Shown here piece after piece: positions 36,023 to 45,228 of a DNA stretch of 64,000 bases (position 1 is the stretch's first letter; each line of letters begins with the position of its first letter). Under the pieces are notes generated by a model that saw only the letters and a program-made list of their open reading frames with translations, was not told the DNA's origin and did no database searches. The position numbers were made by a program, and so were the translations under genes. Source of the stretch: an uncultured Pseudomonadota bacterium (lineage in GTDB: Bacteria; Pseudomonadota; Alphaproteobacteria; RF32; CAG-239); NCBI GenBank assembly GCA_902494875.1, contig CABUUO010000007.1:41454-105453 (forward strand), in the 5' to 3' direction.

Positions 36023-36541
36023 CTAAATACGTCCCAACTGTTTCAAAACCCGCAGCACATTTTCCTTGTTGCGCTTTTTTATCGGCCGGATCGGACGGCC
36101 GGCATAAACGGTCCACGGCTCAAACTTATAGTTGGAAGGGACAAAGCTCAAAGCGCCGATACTCACGCCTTCGGGAATATGGTTGTTCGGCATAATCACC
36201 GAGTTGGTTCCGACGCCGGTATATTTTTCCATTGTAACGTCACCCTGAATTTCTTTGACATTCGGCACCGAATGTGTTACCAGTTCGTTCACATAGTCGT
36301 TGCTCGACAACCAAATCCGCACGCCGGCAGCCAAACTGGAATAACTGCCCATTTTAAACTTATATTTCCCATCACCGCCGGAAATATAAGTTCCGGTAGC
36401 AATCTCACAATCCGAACCGATTTCGCAAGCCGAAGAAATCCGACAGAAATCGGAAATACGTACATTGTCACCAGTCTCAACCAAATCCGGCTTTTTTATA
36501 ATAACATATTCGCCGAGTACAAAATTCTTACCGCTTTTCAT
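36023..36541 (-). CDS. Hexapeptide-repeat acyltransferase
   Basis: 172 residues of left-handed beta-helix: isoleucine-patch hexads (GDNVRISDFCRI, IGSDCEIATGTYI), a loop with WLSSNDYVNE, then YTGVGTNSVIMPNNHIPEGVSIGA. It resembles acetyltransferases that modify sugars or nucleotide-sugars of surface polysaccharides (NeuD/WbbJ-like). Co-transcription with glmS suggests amino-sugar metabolism. GGGAGG precedes the ATG. The substrate cannot be told. Confidence 0.82.
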   Translation of the reverse strand: MKSGKNFVLGEYVIIKKPDLVETGDNVRISDFCRISSACEIGSDCEIATGTYISGGDGKYKFKMGSYSSLAAGVRIWLSSNDYVNELVTHSVPNVKEIQGDVTMEKYTGVGTNSVIMPNNHIPEGVSIGALSFVPSNYKFEPWTVYAGRPIRPIKKRNKENVLRVLKQLGRI

Positions 36542-36726
36542 TTCAATCCTCCCGGGTTAAATTGACGGAATAATAAAATCTTGACGGCAATTTTTACAAA
36601 AAACAAATCACTAAAAATTATAATTTGTTACAACGCATTGATTTATCACAATATTTTTCAAAATATTTCAAAACAAAACGAGTCGAAACAACGACTTAGA
36701 AACACCGTAAGAATTTTTAGAACCGC

Positions 36727-36759
36727 AAAAAAGCCTGTTAAAAAATAACAGGCTTAAAT
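36727..36759 (-). terminator. Terminator of ftsH
   Basis: Ten-base-pair stem AAGCCTGTTA/TAACAGGCTT, followed on the minus strand by a run of T. Confidence 0.9.
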
Positions 36760-36797
36760 AAACATTTCGCTTTCTTCTTTCAGAGAAAACCGAAAAA

Positions 36798-38663
36798 CTA
36801 TACCTCGGGCAGTGACGAATGCGTCCTTTTTTCCTCAGGTACCGGAAGTTCTTTAGTCTTGTCAATCTCCTTTCCGGCCAGCAGATCTTTAATTTCATCC
36901 CCGGTCAGAGTTTCGTATTCAATCAGCGCCTCGGCCAGTTTTTCCCAGTCTTTGCGATGCTTGGTCAAAATCTCTTTGGCTTTTTCATAAGCGGTCATAA
37001 TGAAAGATTTAATTTCCTCATCAACCAGCTGGGCGGTTTCTTCGCTCATATTCTGACTCTTTGTTACTGACTTGCCGAGAAAAACTTCACCGGAATTTTC
37101 CGCATACAAAATCGGTCCGAGTTTATCACTCATGCCCCACTCGGTCACCATCGAACGTGCCAGATTGGTTGCCATCTGAATATCGCCTGAGGCACCGGAA
37201 GTCACGGCATCATAACCAAACTTCAGTTCTTCGGCCACCCGACCGCCCATGGCAATAATCAGGCGTGAGTGCATTTTGGCGCGGGAATAAGAATACTGGT
37301 CTTTTTCCGGAAGCTGCTGCACCATACCCAGCGCCCGACCGCGCGGAATGATGGTGGCTTTGTGGATCGGATCCGTCTCCGGCACAAACAAAGAGCAGAT
37401 TGCATGCCCGGCTTCATGATAAGCCGTATTGCGTTTTTCCTTTTCATCCATAGCCATCGACTTGCGCTCGTTGCCCATCAGCACCTTGTCCTTGGCTTCG
37501 TCAAAATCGGCGGAAGTCACTTTATGCTTGTTTTTCCGAGCTGCCAGCAACGCCGCCTCATTAACCAGATTGGCCAGATCGGCACCGGAAAATCCGGGCG
37601 TCCCGCGCGCAATGACCGACAGATTGACGTCCTTGGCCAACGGTACTTTTTTGACGTGAACCTGCAGAATTTCCTCGCGGCCTTTGATATCCGGATTAGA
37701 AACCACAACCTGACGGTCAAAACGTCCCGGACGCAGCAAAGCCGGATCCAAAACGTCGGGACGGTTGGTTGCCGCAATCAAAATAACATTCTCATTGGCT
37801 TCAAACCCGTCCATTTCAACCAACAACTGGTTCAGAGTCTGCTCCCGTTCGTCATTGCCGCCGCCCAAACCGGCGCCGCGATGGCGTCCGACCGCGTCAA
37901 TCTCATCAATAAACAGCAGACACGGCGCATTTTTTTTAGCTTGGGCAAACATATCGCGAACACGCGATGCACCGACACCGACAAACATCTCCACAAAGTC
38001 CGAACCCGAAATCGAGAAAAACGGAACATTCGCTTCCCCGGCCACAGCTTTTGCCAACAGGGTCTTGCCGGTTCCCGGAGGGCCGACCAACAAAACGCCT
38101 TTCGGAATTTTGCCGCCCAGACGCTGGAATTTGGAAGGATCTTTCAAAAAGTCTATCACTTCTTCCAATTCCTGTTTGGATTCATCGCAGCCAGCCACGT
38201 CGGCAAACGTCACTTTCTTGGTATTTTCAATCAGACGGGCTCGGGATTTTCCGAAACTCATCGCCTTGTTATTGCCGGAATTGGCCTGACGCATAAAGAA
38301 AATCCATACGCCGATAAGCAAAATCATCGGAAACCAGGAAATCAAAACGCCCCAAAACGTATTGGCCGAAGTGTCTTCCGGCTGAGCCGAGACTTTCGCG
38401 CCGCTGGCACGGATTGTTTCAACCATCGACGGATCAAACGGCGCATAGGTAACAAATTTGCGTCCGTCCGTATAATTGCCGGAAATATCCGAACCGGCAA
38501 TCGTCACGCTGGCAACCTTTTTGCTCTCGACGTCATTCATAAAGTCCGAAAAAGCCAGTTTTTCATGGTTGGTTCTGGTTGCTCCGCCGTTAAACATATT
38601 CATAACCGAAGACAGCAGCACAATCGCCACCAGCCAGACAATAATACTCTTTCCTGATTTCAT
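36798..38663 (-). CDS. ftsH: ATP-dependent zinc metalloprotease FtsH
   Basis: 621 residues. Two N-terminal membrane segments flank a periplasmic domain. The AAA core has Walker A GPPGTGKT, Walker B LLFIDEIDAVG and the second region of homology ATNRPDVLDPALLRPGRFDR. The protease site is HEAGH, in TAYHEAGHAICS. It degrades membrane and regulatory proteins such as LpxC. It is preceded by tilS, the usual tilS-ftsH order. Confidence 0.98.
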   Translation of the reverse strand: MKSGKSIIVWLVAIVLLSSVMNMFNGGATRTNHEKLAFSDFMNDVESKKVASVTIAGSDISGNYTDGRKFVTYAPFDPSMVETIRASGAKVSAQPEDTSANTFWGVLISWFPMILLIGVWIFFMRQANSGNNKAMSFGKSRARLIENTKKVTFADVAGCDESKQELEEVIDFLKDPSKFQRLGGKIPKGVLLVGPPGTGKTLLAKAVAGEANVPFFSISGSDFVEMFVGVGASRVRDMFAQAKKNAPCLLFIDEIDAVGRHRGAGLGGGNDEREQTLNQLLVEMDGFEANENVILIAATNRPDVLDPALLRPGRFDRQVVVSNPDIKGREEILQVHVKKVPLAKDVNLSVIARGTPGFSGADLANLVNEAALLAARKNKHKVTSADFDEAKDKVLMGNERKSMAMDEKEKRNTAYHEAGHAICSLFVPETDPIHKATIIPRGRALGMVQQLPEKDQYSYSRAKMHSRLIIAMGGRVAEELKFGYDAVTSGASGDIQMATNLARSMVTEWGMSDKLGPILYAENSGEVFLGKSVTKSQNMSEETAQLVDEEIKSFIMTAYEKAKEILTKHRKDWEKLAEALIEYETLTGDEIKDLLAGKEIDKTKELPVPEEKRTHSSLPEV

Positions 38664-38690
38664 CGTGATTCCTTATTTCTGTAATACAAC

Positions 38691-39770
38691 TTATTTATAT
38701 ATAGGGTTTAATTTGTACAAAGACAATCGCAATTTGTAAGGTAATCTGATTTTTTTGTACGCAGGATTGAGCTCGCAAAAAGAGTCCCACTCCTTTTTGG
38801 TTAAAACTTGTTTACTCTTCAACTCGGAAATGCCCCAGATTTTTTCCTGAAAAAGAAAAAATTCACAATCGCCGAGCGTACAGCCACTGAATTTCTCACA
38901 GCCCAGCAATTCACGCAGGCGCATAATTTCGTGCCCCTCCGGCGCATATTCCCGGCCGCCGGTTTCTTTAATCAGGCTGCCTAGAACCCGAAATGCGATT
39001 TCCGCCGGAAGCTGTCTAAATGCGCGGCGGGAAAAAGAAAAACCGGCTCCGTTCCATTTGCGGACATGATGCTCGACAAACTTTGCGGCCTGCCGATTCA
39101 GACAGTCACGACTGAACGAAAGCGTTTCCATGGTTGAAACGATCCGCGCTGCATCAATCCCAAGCCGCTCAGACAGCAAAGGCATAAATTTTCGCACTCG
39201 CACCCGCAGATAACCGTCACTTTGATTGGACGGATCTTCCACCCACACGACCTGTTTTTGACGCAGATAACTTTTCAAAAGCTCCGGCGCCGTTTTCAAC
39301 AGCGGCCGGATAATCCTTAAATCGCCGCGATGACTGACCGGCGCCATTCCGCACAAACCATCCAGACCGCTGCCGCGTTGCAAACGCATTAAAAAAGTTT
39401 CGGCCTGATCCTGCAAATGGTGTGCTACCGCCAGCGTCCCGATCCCGTTTTCGGCGCAATACTGTCCCAACAAGCCGTAACGCGCTTGTCTGGCCGCTTC
39501 TTCCACACCGCTGACGGGCTTTGCACCTTCCCAACGCAAAATATGGTGTTCTATGCCATTCTCCGCCATCACGGTCGCAACATAAGACGCCTCTTCGGCG
39601 GATTCGCCCCTCAAACCATGATCCACGGTCAGGGCGACGAGGCGGATTCCCAACGGAGCCAATTCCTCGTTCATCATCAACACTAACGCCAGTGAATCCG
39701 CTCCGCCGGACACGCCGACCGCCAGCTTCTTGTCATCTATGTTATATTTTTGTAAGAACTCTGAAAACAT
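38691..39770 (-). CDS. tilS: tRNA(Ile)-lysidine synthetase
   Basis: 359 residues. The PP-loop motif GVSGGADSLAL (residues 19-29) binds ATP, and VDHGLRGES and AHHLQDQAETFLMRL are characteristic. It converts cytidine 34 of tRNA-Ile(CAU) to lysidine, so that it reads AUA. The protein ends with a short C-terminal domain. It is 27 bases upstream of ftsH, and the 3'-end element at 39795-39949 separates it from cpoB. Confidence 0.93.
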   Translation of the reverse strand: MFSEFLQKYNIDDKKLAVGVSGGADSLALVLMMNEELAPLGIRLVALTVDHGLRGESAEEASYVATVMAENGIEHHILRWEGAKPVSGVEEAARQARYGLLGQYCAENGIGTLAVAHHLQDQAETFLMRLQRGSGLDGLCGMAPVSHRGDLRIIRPLLKTAPELLKSYLRQKQVVWVEDPSNQSDGYLRVRVRKFMPLLSERLGIDAARIVSTMETLSFSRDCLNRQAAKFVEHHVRKWNGAGFSFSRRAFRQLPAEIAFRVLGSLIKETGGREYAPEGHEIMRLRELLGCEKFSGCTLGDCEFFLFQEKIWGISELKSKQVLTKKEWDSFCELNPAYKKIRLPYKLRLSLYKLNPIYK

Positions 39771-39794
39771 CGGCTTTCACATCAATTATTTTCA

Positions 39795-39949
39795 TCTGCT
39801 AATTCTGTATTAAATACCCGTCCCTTTCAACAAAATGTCATCTGACGCGGCAGATAATAAGAATTAAAGAATTTTTCGAAGGCTCGTATATTAAAATACG
39901 TAACTGAGAAAAATATCTGCAAATTCTGTATTAAATGCCCGTCAGATGA
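39795..39949 (-). repeat. 3'-end hairpin element, copy 1 (after cpoB)
   Basis: The core 39838-39949 has arms TCATCTGAC and GTCAGATGA, an inner pair GCAGATA/TATCTGC, and an apical stem CGTAT/ATACG (39885-39900). A 28-base half-unit at 39916-39943 recurs with two mismatches at 39795-39822. It begins five bases after the cpoB stop codon on the minus strand. Confidence 0.8.
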
Positions 39950-39954
39950 TGTTT

Positions 39955-40812
39955 TTATTTGCAGGAAAGCGCCTTTGCTTCAGTCGCTGCCTTAACTTTC
40001 ACCCTTTCCTCTGCTTTGGGAAATTCGGTTTCCATGCTGGTAAAAGCAGCGCAGGCTTCTGGTTTTTTATCCATTTCTTTCATGGTCATACCCAGTTTAA
40101 GAAGGCTGTCCGGCCCCTTGGAACCGTTTTTATATTTTTTGTAGCCATCGGCAAAAGCCTTGGCCGCTTTAATATATTCTTTCTGCCCATAGTAAACTTC
40201 ACCAAGCCAATATTGCGCATTTCCGGCCAGTTTATCTTTGGGAAAACGACGCAGCACGGAATCAAAACGGCTTTCCGCCACGGTATAGTTATTTGCTTTC
40301 AAAGCATCCAAACCTTCTTGATAAATCTGCCCGGCAGACTTGGCCTGCATTTCCGGCAAATCATCATCTGAAACGATCGTATCGCCCAAAATTGATTTCG
40401 GCGCACCATTAGCGACCGGAGCCTTAAACTTTTCTTTCGGCGCTTGAACACCGCTGCCGCTTCCACCGCTGATGGGCGCCCCCTCAAGCATTTTGATTCT
40501 GATGTCTATGTCGCGGTTAATCATGGTCAGCCGCTCATCCAACATCTTAATTTTATAAGACATTTCATCAAGCTTGCCGTTTATCGTTCTGAGGTTTTCG
40601 TCAAATTCGCCCATTCGGAGCGCCATATCCGCAGGAGAAGACGGCGCCAGCGCATTATCGTTTTTGGTACGATAGGCGTCACGCTGCAACGCCCGGACAT
40701 CTTCCTTCAAAGCTTCGACTTCCGCCTCCAAAACGCCGAACTGCTGAGCATAAGCAGGAACCGAAAATACCGCAATACCGGACATAAGAGCAAAAACTTT
40801 CAAAATTTTCAT
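39955..40812 (-). CDS. cpoB: Tol-Pal system protein CpoB (YbgF)
   Basis: 285 residues. Signal peptide (MKILKVFALMSGIAVFSVPAYA), a coiled-coil trimerisation region (residues 25-115), a Gly/Ser linker and TPR repeats (YTVAESRFDSVLRRFP, YIKAAKAFADGYKKY). It works in the periplasm, coordinating peptidoglycan synthesis with outer-membrane constriction by Tol-Pal. It lies downstream of pal as usual. Its 3' end is followed at once by the hairpin element. Confidence 0.92.
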   Translation of the reverse strand: MKILKVFALMSGIAVFSVPAYAQQFGVLEAEVEALKEDVRALQRDAYRTKNDNALAPSSPADMALRMGEFDENLRTINGKLDEMSYKIKMLDERLTMINRDIDIRIKMLEGAPISGGSGSGVQAPKEKFKAPVANGAPKSILGDTIVSDDDLPEMQAKSAGQIYQEGLDALKANNYTVAESRFDSVLRRFPKDKLAGNAQYWLGEVYYGQKEYIKAAKAFADGYKKYKNGSKGPDSLLKLGMTMKEMDKKPEACAAFTSMETEFPKAEERVKVKAATEAKALSCK

Positions 40813-40879
40813 ATCAAACCTCTGCTATAAACAACAATTTTAATCTAAGTTAAAACAATTTCGCCATAATCACAACAAT

Positions 40880-40917
40880 AAAAAAAACGTATCCCAAATA
40901 AGGATACGTTTTTTTCA
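40880..40917. terminator. Terminator of pal
   Basis: Stem AAAAACGTATCC/GGATACGTTTTT, 18 bases past the pal stop on the minus strand, separating it from cpoB. Confidence 0.88.
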
Positions 40918-40934
40918 ATCCTGACAGGCTGTAA

Positions 40935-41405
40935 TTAGTTGGCAGAAGAAGCCTTGATTACAGTTACAGCACGACGGTTTTGAGCCCAGGCAGCTTCGTT
41001 GTTGCCGAGAACAGCCGGTCTTTCTTTACCGTAAGAAATCGTAGAAATTCTGTCAGCGGCAACGCCCTGAGAAATCAGGTACTGTTTTACAGCGTTGGCA
41101 CGGCGTTCACCCAAAGCCAAGTTGTACTCTCTGGTACCTCTTTCATCGCAGTAACCCTGAACGATGACGTTAACTCTCTTGTGGTCTTTCAGCCATTTAG
41201 CCTGACCGTCCAAAACTTCAGCGGCGTTGTCAGAAATAGAAGAGCTGTCGAAAGCAAAGAAAACTCTGTCTTCAGCATTAGCCATAAAGTCACGAGCTTC
41301 TCTGGAATCACATTCGCTGCCGCCGAACAGACCACCGTCAAAACCGAGAGCAGAACAGCCGGACAATGCAACAATTGCACAGAACAAACTTAAAAGTTTT
41401 TTCAT
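40935..41405 (-). CDS. pal: Peptidoglycan-associated lipoprotein Pal
   Basis: 156 residues. Lipoprotein signal with lipobox LSGC (Cys about 19). The OmpA-C domain contains VFFAFDSSSI, VIVQGYCDERGTREYN, LALGERRANAVKQYL and SYGKERP, which bind meso-diaminopimelate in peptidoglycan. It anchors the outer membrane to the wall. The ATG at 41405 has GGAG nine bases before it; the ATG at 41420 overlaps that ribosome site and is rejected. tolQRAB are not next to it in this window. Confidence 0.95.
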   Translation of the reverse strand: MKKLLSLFCAIVALSGCSALGFDGGLFGGSECDSREARDFMANAEDRVFFAFDSSSISDNAAEVLDGQAKWLKDHKRVNVIVQGYCDERGTREYNLALGERRANAVKQYLISQGVAADRISTISYGKERPAVLGNNEAAWAQNRRAVTVIKASSAN

Positions 41406-41420
41406 TTTATTATTCTCCAT

Positions 41421-41837
41421 ATGGGTTTAATTTTCTTAATTGTTAAACAACTAATACAGCTTTAACTTAAGCAATAAAATTTAATTTTTCAATAACAAAA
41501 ATTCATCGCCCCTCAAATAACACAAAAAACCATAAAATATTCATCATTGAAAAGCTTAAACCAGCTTAAAGCTGATACAAATACAGATAAACCCGATTTT
41601 AATTTCTTAAATAGACCGGAAGTTTTAAATTTCGGTTTTTTTATACGATTCGCAAAAGAAACACCATATTGTTCAAGCAAAACATCCGGCAACGCCCTAA
41701 TCGTCCGCTACAAAAAATGCGTATAGTGAGACGAGTAGCAGGCGCCAAGGTTTTACCGCGAGCGAGTGTACAAAGGGGTACATGACGAGCGGGAAATACC
41801 GCATGGCAATGCCCTAATCGTCCGCTATACGCATTTT
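41421..41837. other. Region between pal and rlmH
   Basis: The left part (41421-41687) is A/T-rich pal leader with no ORF. The right part holds the hairpin element copy 2 and its half-unit. Nothing else is seen. Confidence 0.5.
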
Positions 41838-41839
41838 TT
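41688..41839 (-). repeat. 3'-end hairpin element, copy 2 (after rlmH)
   Basis: Arms of 15 bases, AAAAAATGCGTATAG (41712-41726) and CTATACGCATTTTTT (41825-41839), are perfectly complementary; the right arm overlaps the rlmH stop codon. The apical stem is TGTAC/GTACA (41767-41782). A 23-base half-unit at 41805-41827 recurs at 41688-41710 with one mismatch. The T-run at the end of the arm would make it an efficient terminator. Confidence 0.8.
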
Positions 41840-42278
41840 ACTCACGATGATACGGATGATGCGCTATAATCGTCTGGATTCGATAAATCTGCTCGGCCAG
41901 AACGGCACGCATCAACATATGCGGAAGGGTCAGACGACCGAAGGAAAGAAGCAGGTCCGCCTTATCCCGGGTAGAAGGCAGATGCCCGTCGGCGCCGCCG
42001 ATTAAAAAGCAAATTTCGGATGTTCCGCCCAACATCCAGTTTTCCACCTTATGAGCCAGCTCAACGCTTTTCATATTCTCACCGCGTTCGTCCAAAACCA
42101 CAACTTTGGCTCCGGACGGAACAGAAGCCTGCAAAAAGCGTGCTTCGTCTTCCTGATTCGAATTGTCTTTTTCCTTGATGACAACATCCCAGCCCGAACG
42201 TTTGACATATTCGGCAATAATCATCGCTTCGGGAGAGTTTTTCCGGCATTTGCCGATGGCGATTATTGTAACTTTCAT
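41838..42278 (-). CDS. rlmH: 23S rRNA pseudouridine-1915 N3-methyltransferase RlmH
   Basis: 146 residues with the SPOUT knot. Signature segments VVVLDERGE, FLIGGADGH and LTLPHMLMRAVLAEQIYRI are all present. It methylates pseudouridine 1915 in helix 69 of 23S rRNA, acting on 70S ribosomes. It follows rsfS as in most bacteria, but a terminator lies between them, so it probably has its own promoter. Confidence 0.96.
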   Translation of the reverse strand: MKVTIIAIGKCRKNSPEAMIIAEYVKRSGWDVVIKEKDNSNQEDEARFLQASVPSGAKVVVLDERGENMKSVELAHKVENWMLGGTSEICFLIGGADGHLPSTRDKADLLLSFGRLTLPHMLMRAVLAEQIYRIQTIIAHHPYHRE

Positions 42279-42298
42279 TGACCCAACTCTGAAATCCA

Positions 42299-42331
42299 GA
42301 AAAAAAGCTCTCGCAAAGAGAGCTTTATTTT
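42299..42331 (-). terminator. Terminator between rsfS and rlmH
   Basis: Stem AAAGCTCTC/GAGAGCTTT, loop GCAAA, T-run on the minus strand. Confidence 0.88.
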
Positions 42332-42712
42332 CTATGCGTTTTTAACCTGACGCAAAGTACCGATAGCACTCCACATCTTTTCAAGATTGTAAAATTCGCG
42401 AACCTCCGGCTTAAAAATATGGACGATGACATCAAAAGCGTCTATCAAAATCCAATCGGCCTTTTCCTCACCTTCCGACATTGAAACATAACCGGCTGCC
42501 TTCAGTTTTTCCTGAACCTTTTCAGCCAGAGATGCCACATGGCGCTGTGAAGTTCCGCTGGCAATAACCATCTGATTTGCAATGGAAGACTTGCCCTGTA
42601 AATCAATAACGACCAAATCCTCGGCCTTACCTTCATCCAACGTGTCCACCACGATTTTCAAAATTTCGGCCGTATCGTCGATGATATTGTCTTTTGCAGT
42701 TTTTTTAATCAA
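42332..42712 (-). CDS. rsfS: Ribosome silencing factor RsfS
   Basis: 126 residues with the DUF143 fold: EDLVVIDLQGKSSIANQMVIASGTSQRHV, then ADWILIDAFDVIVHIF and REFYNLEKMW. It binds L14 and blocks subunit joining in starvation. I place the start at TTG 42712 because GAGGAG lies eight bases upstream and the family begins here. The frame extended to 42784 would lie inside obgE and add basic residues that are not homologous. The gene usually found between obgE and rsfS (nadD) is missing. Confidence 0.9.
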   Translation of the reverse strand: MIKKTAKDNIIDDTAEILKIVVDTLDEGKAEDLVVIDLQGKSSIANQMVIASGTSQRHVASLAEKVQEKLKAAGYVSMSEGEEKADWILIDAFDVIVHIFKPEVREFYNLEKMWSAIGTLRQVKNA

Positions 42713-42731
42713 ATTTTTCAACTCCTCAATT

Positions 42732-43787
42732 CTAAAGCGGAGACCATGAGGTCTGAACTTCTTCCTTTTCCTGTTCATTATCACGGCCTTTTTTCAGGCG
42801 GTCCCTTGTAATATACTTATTTAAATCCAACAGGCAATCAAAAAGTCCCTGTTTTGCGACGGCTGAAATGGCATAAACCTTTTTGCCGCAGGCCTTTTCC
42901 AGCGCCGCAATTTTTTGCTTAATGTCTTTTTCGCCGAGTGCGTCACATTTGTTGATAGCGACAACCTCCGGCTTTACCGTCAGCTTTTGATCATAAAGTT
43001 CCAGTTCGTTGCGAATAACCTTATAAGCCGCAACCACATCTTCGGTCGTACCGTCAATCAGATGCAAAAACGCGGCGCAGCGTTCAACATGCTTCAAAAA
43101 GCGATCGCCCAGACCTGTGCCTTCATGCGCACCTTCAATCAATCCCGGAATATCGGCAATCACCATTTCATAACCGTCAACCCAGGCCACGCCCAGATTC
43201 GGATGCAAAGTCGTAAATGGATAATCGGCAATTTTCGGCCGGGCAGACGTCACCACCGAAAGAAAAGTCGATTTTCCGGCATTGGGCAGACCGAGCAGTC
43301 CCACATCGGCAATGACCTTTAACCGCAACCAAACCCACTTCTCCTCCCCGGGCCAGCCCGGTTCAGCATAACGAGGCGCCTGATTGGTCGAAGACTTAAA
43401 CTGAGCATTGCCGCGGCCGCCGTCGCCGCCTTTGGCAATCATAAAAGTCTGCCCCGGCTTGATCATATCCACAATAACCGTCTCGCCGTCTTCGGCCACA
43501 ATCTCGGTTCCGACCGGAACCTTGATAACAATGTCGTCGCCTTTCGGGCCGGTCTTGTCCGAACCGCTGCCGTTATATCCTTTGTGGGCCTTAAAATGTT
43601 GCTGATAACGAAAATCAATCAGCGTGTTCAGGTTTTCAACGGCCTCGAAATAAACGCTGCCGCCTTTTCCGCCGTCGCCGCCGTTCGGACCGCCGAATTC
43701 AATATATTTCTCACGGCGAAACGAAACGCAGCCGGCGCCGCCGTCTCCCGATTTTACAAAGATTTTAGCCTGATCCAAAAACTTCAT
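42732..43787 (-). CDS. obgE: GTPase ObgE/CgtA
   Basis: 351 residues. The glycine-rich Obg fold occupies residues 1-158 (SGDGGAGCVSFRREKY, GPNGGDGGKGG). The G domain has G1 GLPNAGKST, G3 DIPGLIEGA and G4 NKCD. The C-terminus is short. It acts in 50S assembly and stress signalling. It follows rpmA, with a small hairpin in between, in the usual rplU-rpmA-obgE order. Confidence 0.97.
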   Translation of the reverse strand: MKFLDQAKIFVKSGDGGAGCVSFRREKYIEFGGPNGGDGGKGGSVYFEAVENLNTLIDFRYQQHFKAHKGYNGSGSDKTGPKGDDIVIKVPVGTEIVAEDGETVIVDMIKPGQTFMIAKGGDGGRGNAQFKSSTNQAPRYAEPGWPGEEKWVWLRLKVIADVGLLGLPNAGKSTFLSVVTSARPKIADYPFTTLHPNLGVAWVDGYEMVIADIPGLIEGAHEGTGLGDRFLKHVERCAAFLHLIDGTTEDVVAAYKVIRNELELYDQKLTVKPEVVAINKCDALGEKDIKQKIAALEKACGKKVYAISAVAKQGLFDCLLDLNKYITRDRLKKGRDNEQEKEEVQTSWSPL

Positions 43788-43833
43788 GATTTTAACTTTG
43801 TCAAAATTACAAATATTGCCTTATATAATAAAC

Positions 43834-43858
43834 GAAAGGGGGATTTAATACCCCCTCC
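43834..43858 (-). terminator. Terminator or attenuator after rpmA
   Basis: AGGGGG/CCCCCT with an eight-base A/T loop, followed on the minus strand by TTTCGTTTATT. The stem is short, so read-through into obgE is possible. Confidence 0.6.
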
Positions 43859-43883
43859 GCCAAAATTGTCTGTTTTCCGAAAC

Positions 43884-44138
43884 TTATTCGGTAACTACGG
43901 AAACAACAGTCCTGTCACCGGCTTTTTTAGAAAACTCTACTTTGCCTTCGGCAACGGCAAAAATAGTATGGTCTTTACCCATTGCAACATTGTTGCCCGG
44001 ATGATAAACCGTGCCGCGCTGACGGATAATGATGTTTCCCGGAATTACGGCTTCACCGCCGAATTTCTTAACGCCCAAACGACGTCCCTCTGAGTCGCGT
44101 CCGTTGTTGGAACTACCGCCTGACTTCTTATGTGCCAT
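43884..44138 (-). CDS. rpmA: 50S ribosomal protein L27
   Basis: 84 residues: MAHKKSGGSSNNGRDSEGRRLGVKKFGGE in outline, the classical L27 N-terminus that reaches the peptidyl-transferase centre. There is no N-terminal propeptide of the Firmicutes type. AAGGAGA precedes the ATG. It follows rplU by 24 bases. Confidence 0.98.
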   Translation of the reverse strand: MAHKKSGGSSNNGRDSEGRRLGVKKFGGEAVIPGNIIIRQRGTVYHPGNNVAMGKDHTIFAVAEGKVEFSKKAGDRTVVSVVTE

Positions 44139-44162
44139 AACAAATTCTCCTTAAATCTCTAA

Positions 44163-44465
44163 CTATTTGCCGCAGACATCGGTAATTTTTACCAATGTGA
44201 TGCTTTGTCTGTGGCCGTTTTTACGACGATAGTTTTGTCTTCTTTTCTTTTTGAAAACAATAACCTTAGCGTCTCTAGCTTGTTTCAAAATGGTAGCTTT
44301 GACCGAAGCGCCTGCAACCAAGGGGGTGCCAACGGTTTCACCGCAAGCCAAAACTTCGTTGAATACAACTTCACTACCTTCTTCGCCGGCGATCTTTTCA
44401 ATCTTAACAACATCACCAGATGTTACTTTATATTGTTTTCCGCCTGTTTTAATTACTGCGTACAT
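44163..44465 (-). CDS. rplU: 50S ribosomal protein L21
   Basis: 100 residues: MYAVIKTGGKQYKVTSGD at the start, and KKRRQNYRRKNGHRQ near the C-terminus, which binds 23S rRNA. AGGTGG precedes the ATG. It is the first gene of the ribosomal/Obg operon. Confidence 0.98.
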   Translation of the reverse strand: MYAVIKTGGKQYKVTSGDVVKIEKIAGEEGSEVVFNEVLACGETVGTPLVAGASVKATILKQARDAKVIVFKKKRRQNYRRKNGHRQSITLVKITDVCGK

Positions 44466-44590
44466 TTTTATCCACCTAAATTTTCATTATTTTAAACATA
44501 AAACGTTGCTTGCAATATACATAAGTTTTTTCTGCTGTCAATAAGAATCTATAGAAAAAATTAACAAATTCCCCATAAAAAAATATTTTT

Positions 44591-45070
44591 TTAAGGTTTT
44601 CTGTTCAAAATCCGGTAAAGTTCAGGCTTCATAAACCGCCCCTGCCAGATTCCGCGTTTATTCTTCTTGGCCAGCTTTTCGGCACCGTTATATTCGTCTG
44701 TATAGCGTTTATACGCCACTGCCCAGCCGATTTCAACCATTTTTTCATTAATATTGACGCCGCGGCTGAAACAAACCGAAACATCGCGGCCGTATTTGTC
44801 CCGTGCCGCACGTTTGCATGACAGATCTTTGCCGACGAGTTTTTCCAGCGCCCTGCGGGCTTTTTTTCCGCAGGCATATTCTTTGCCGCCGGCATCATAA
44901 CAGGTTTGAAAATATTCCGGCGCGTCAATGCCGGAGAGACGGATTTCCCGGCCTCCGGCCATAATACTGTCTCCGTCCACAACCCTGATGCCCGAAGCAG
45001 CAGCCGCTGCCTGTGCAAACACCGACAACAACAGCACCGCGGCGCATAATATTTTCATTTTTTCAATCAT
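44591..45070 (-). CDS. Secreted thermonuclease (SNase-like)
   Basis: 159 residues. A signal peptide (KILCAAVLLLSVFAQAAAA) is followed by one staphylococcal-nuclease fold: RVVDGDSI, REIRLSGIDAPEYFQ, DKYGRDVSVCF and NINEKMVEIGWAVAYKRY. The catalytic Arg/Asp/Glu pattern (R in RLSGIDAPE, D at VVDGD, R in KYGR) is intact. It is an extracytoplasmic, probably calcium-dependent nuclease with several Cys that may pair. The start at 45070 or the ATG at 45058 are both possible. Confidence 0.88.
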   Translation of the reverse strand: MIEKMKILCAAVLLLSVFAQAAAAASGIRVVDGDSIMAGGREIRLSGIDAPEYFQTCYDAGGKEYACGKKARRALEKLVGKDLSCKRAARDKYGRDVSVCFSRGVNINEKMVEIGWAVAYKRYTDEYNGAEKLAKKNKRGIWQGRFMKPELYRILNRKP

Positions 45071-45184
45071 TACTCAGTACCACCATGTTTCAGCTTAGCA
45101 AAAAAAAGATAAAATGCAACGGCAGCATCTTTTTTCAAAAATATGTTTAATAACCGCAAAAAACCCTTTGTTGTTTGCCAATCT

Positions 45185-45213
45185 TTGACTTAATATAACG
45201 ATATATTTTTAAA
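45185..45213 (+). promoter_or_regulatory. Promoter of the lipoprotein gene
   Basis: TTGACT, 17-base spacer, TTTAAA. The coding start is 16 bases downstream of the -10, with TAAGGG as ribosome site. Confidence 0.5.
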
Positions 45214-45228
45214 ATAAGGGTCTGGATC

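Noticed and set aside
34168..36100. glmS ribozyme or riboswitch upstream of glmS
   Set aside because: glmS follows another gene by ten bases, leaving no room, and no ribozyme core is seen.
37269..38657. A 462-codon open frame antisense to ftsH (similarly 34312-35640 antisense to glmS)
   Set aside because: Long shadow frames of well-conserved genes; composition is Arg/His/Asn-rich with no family features or ribosome site.
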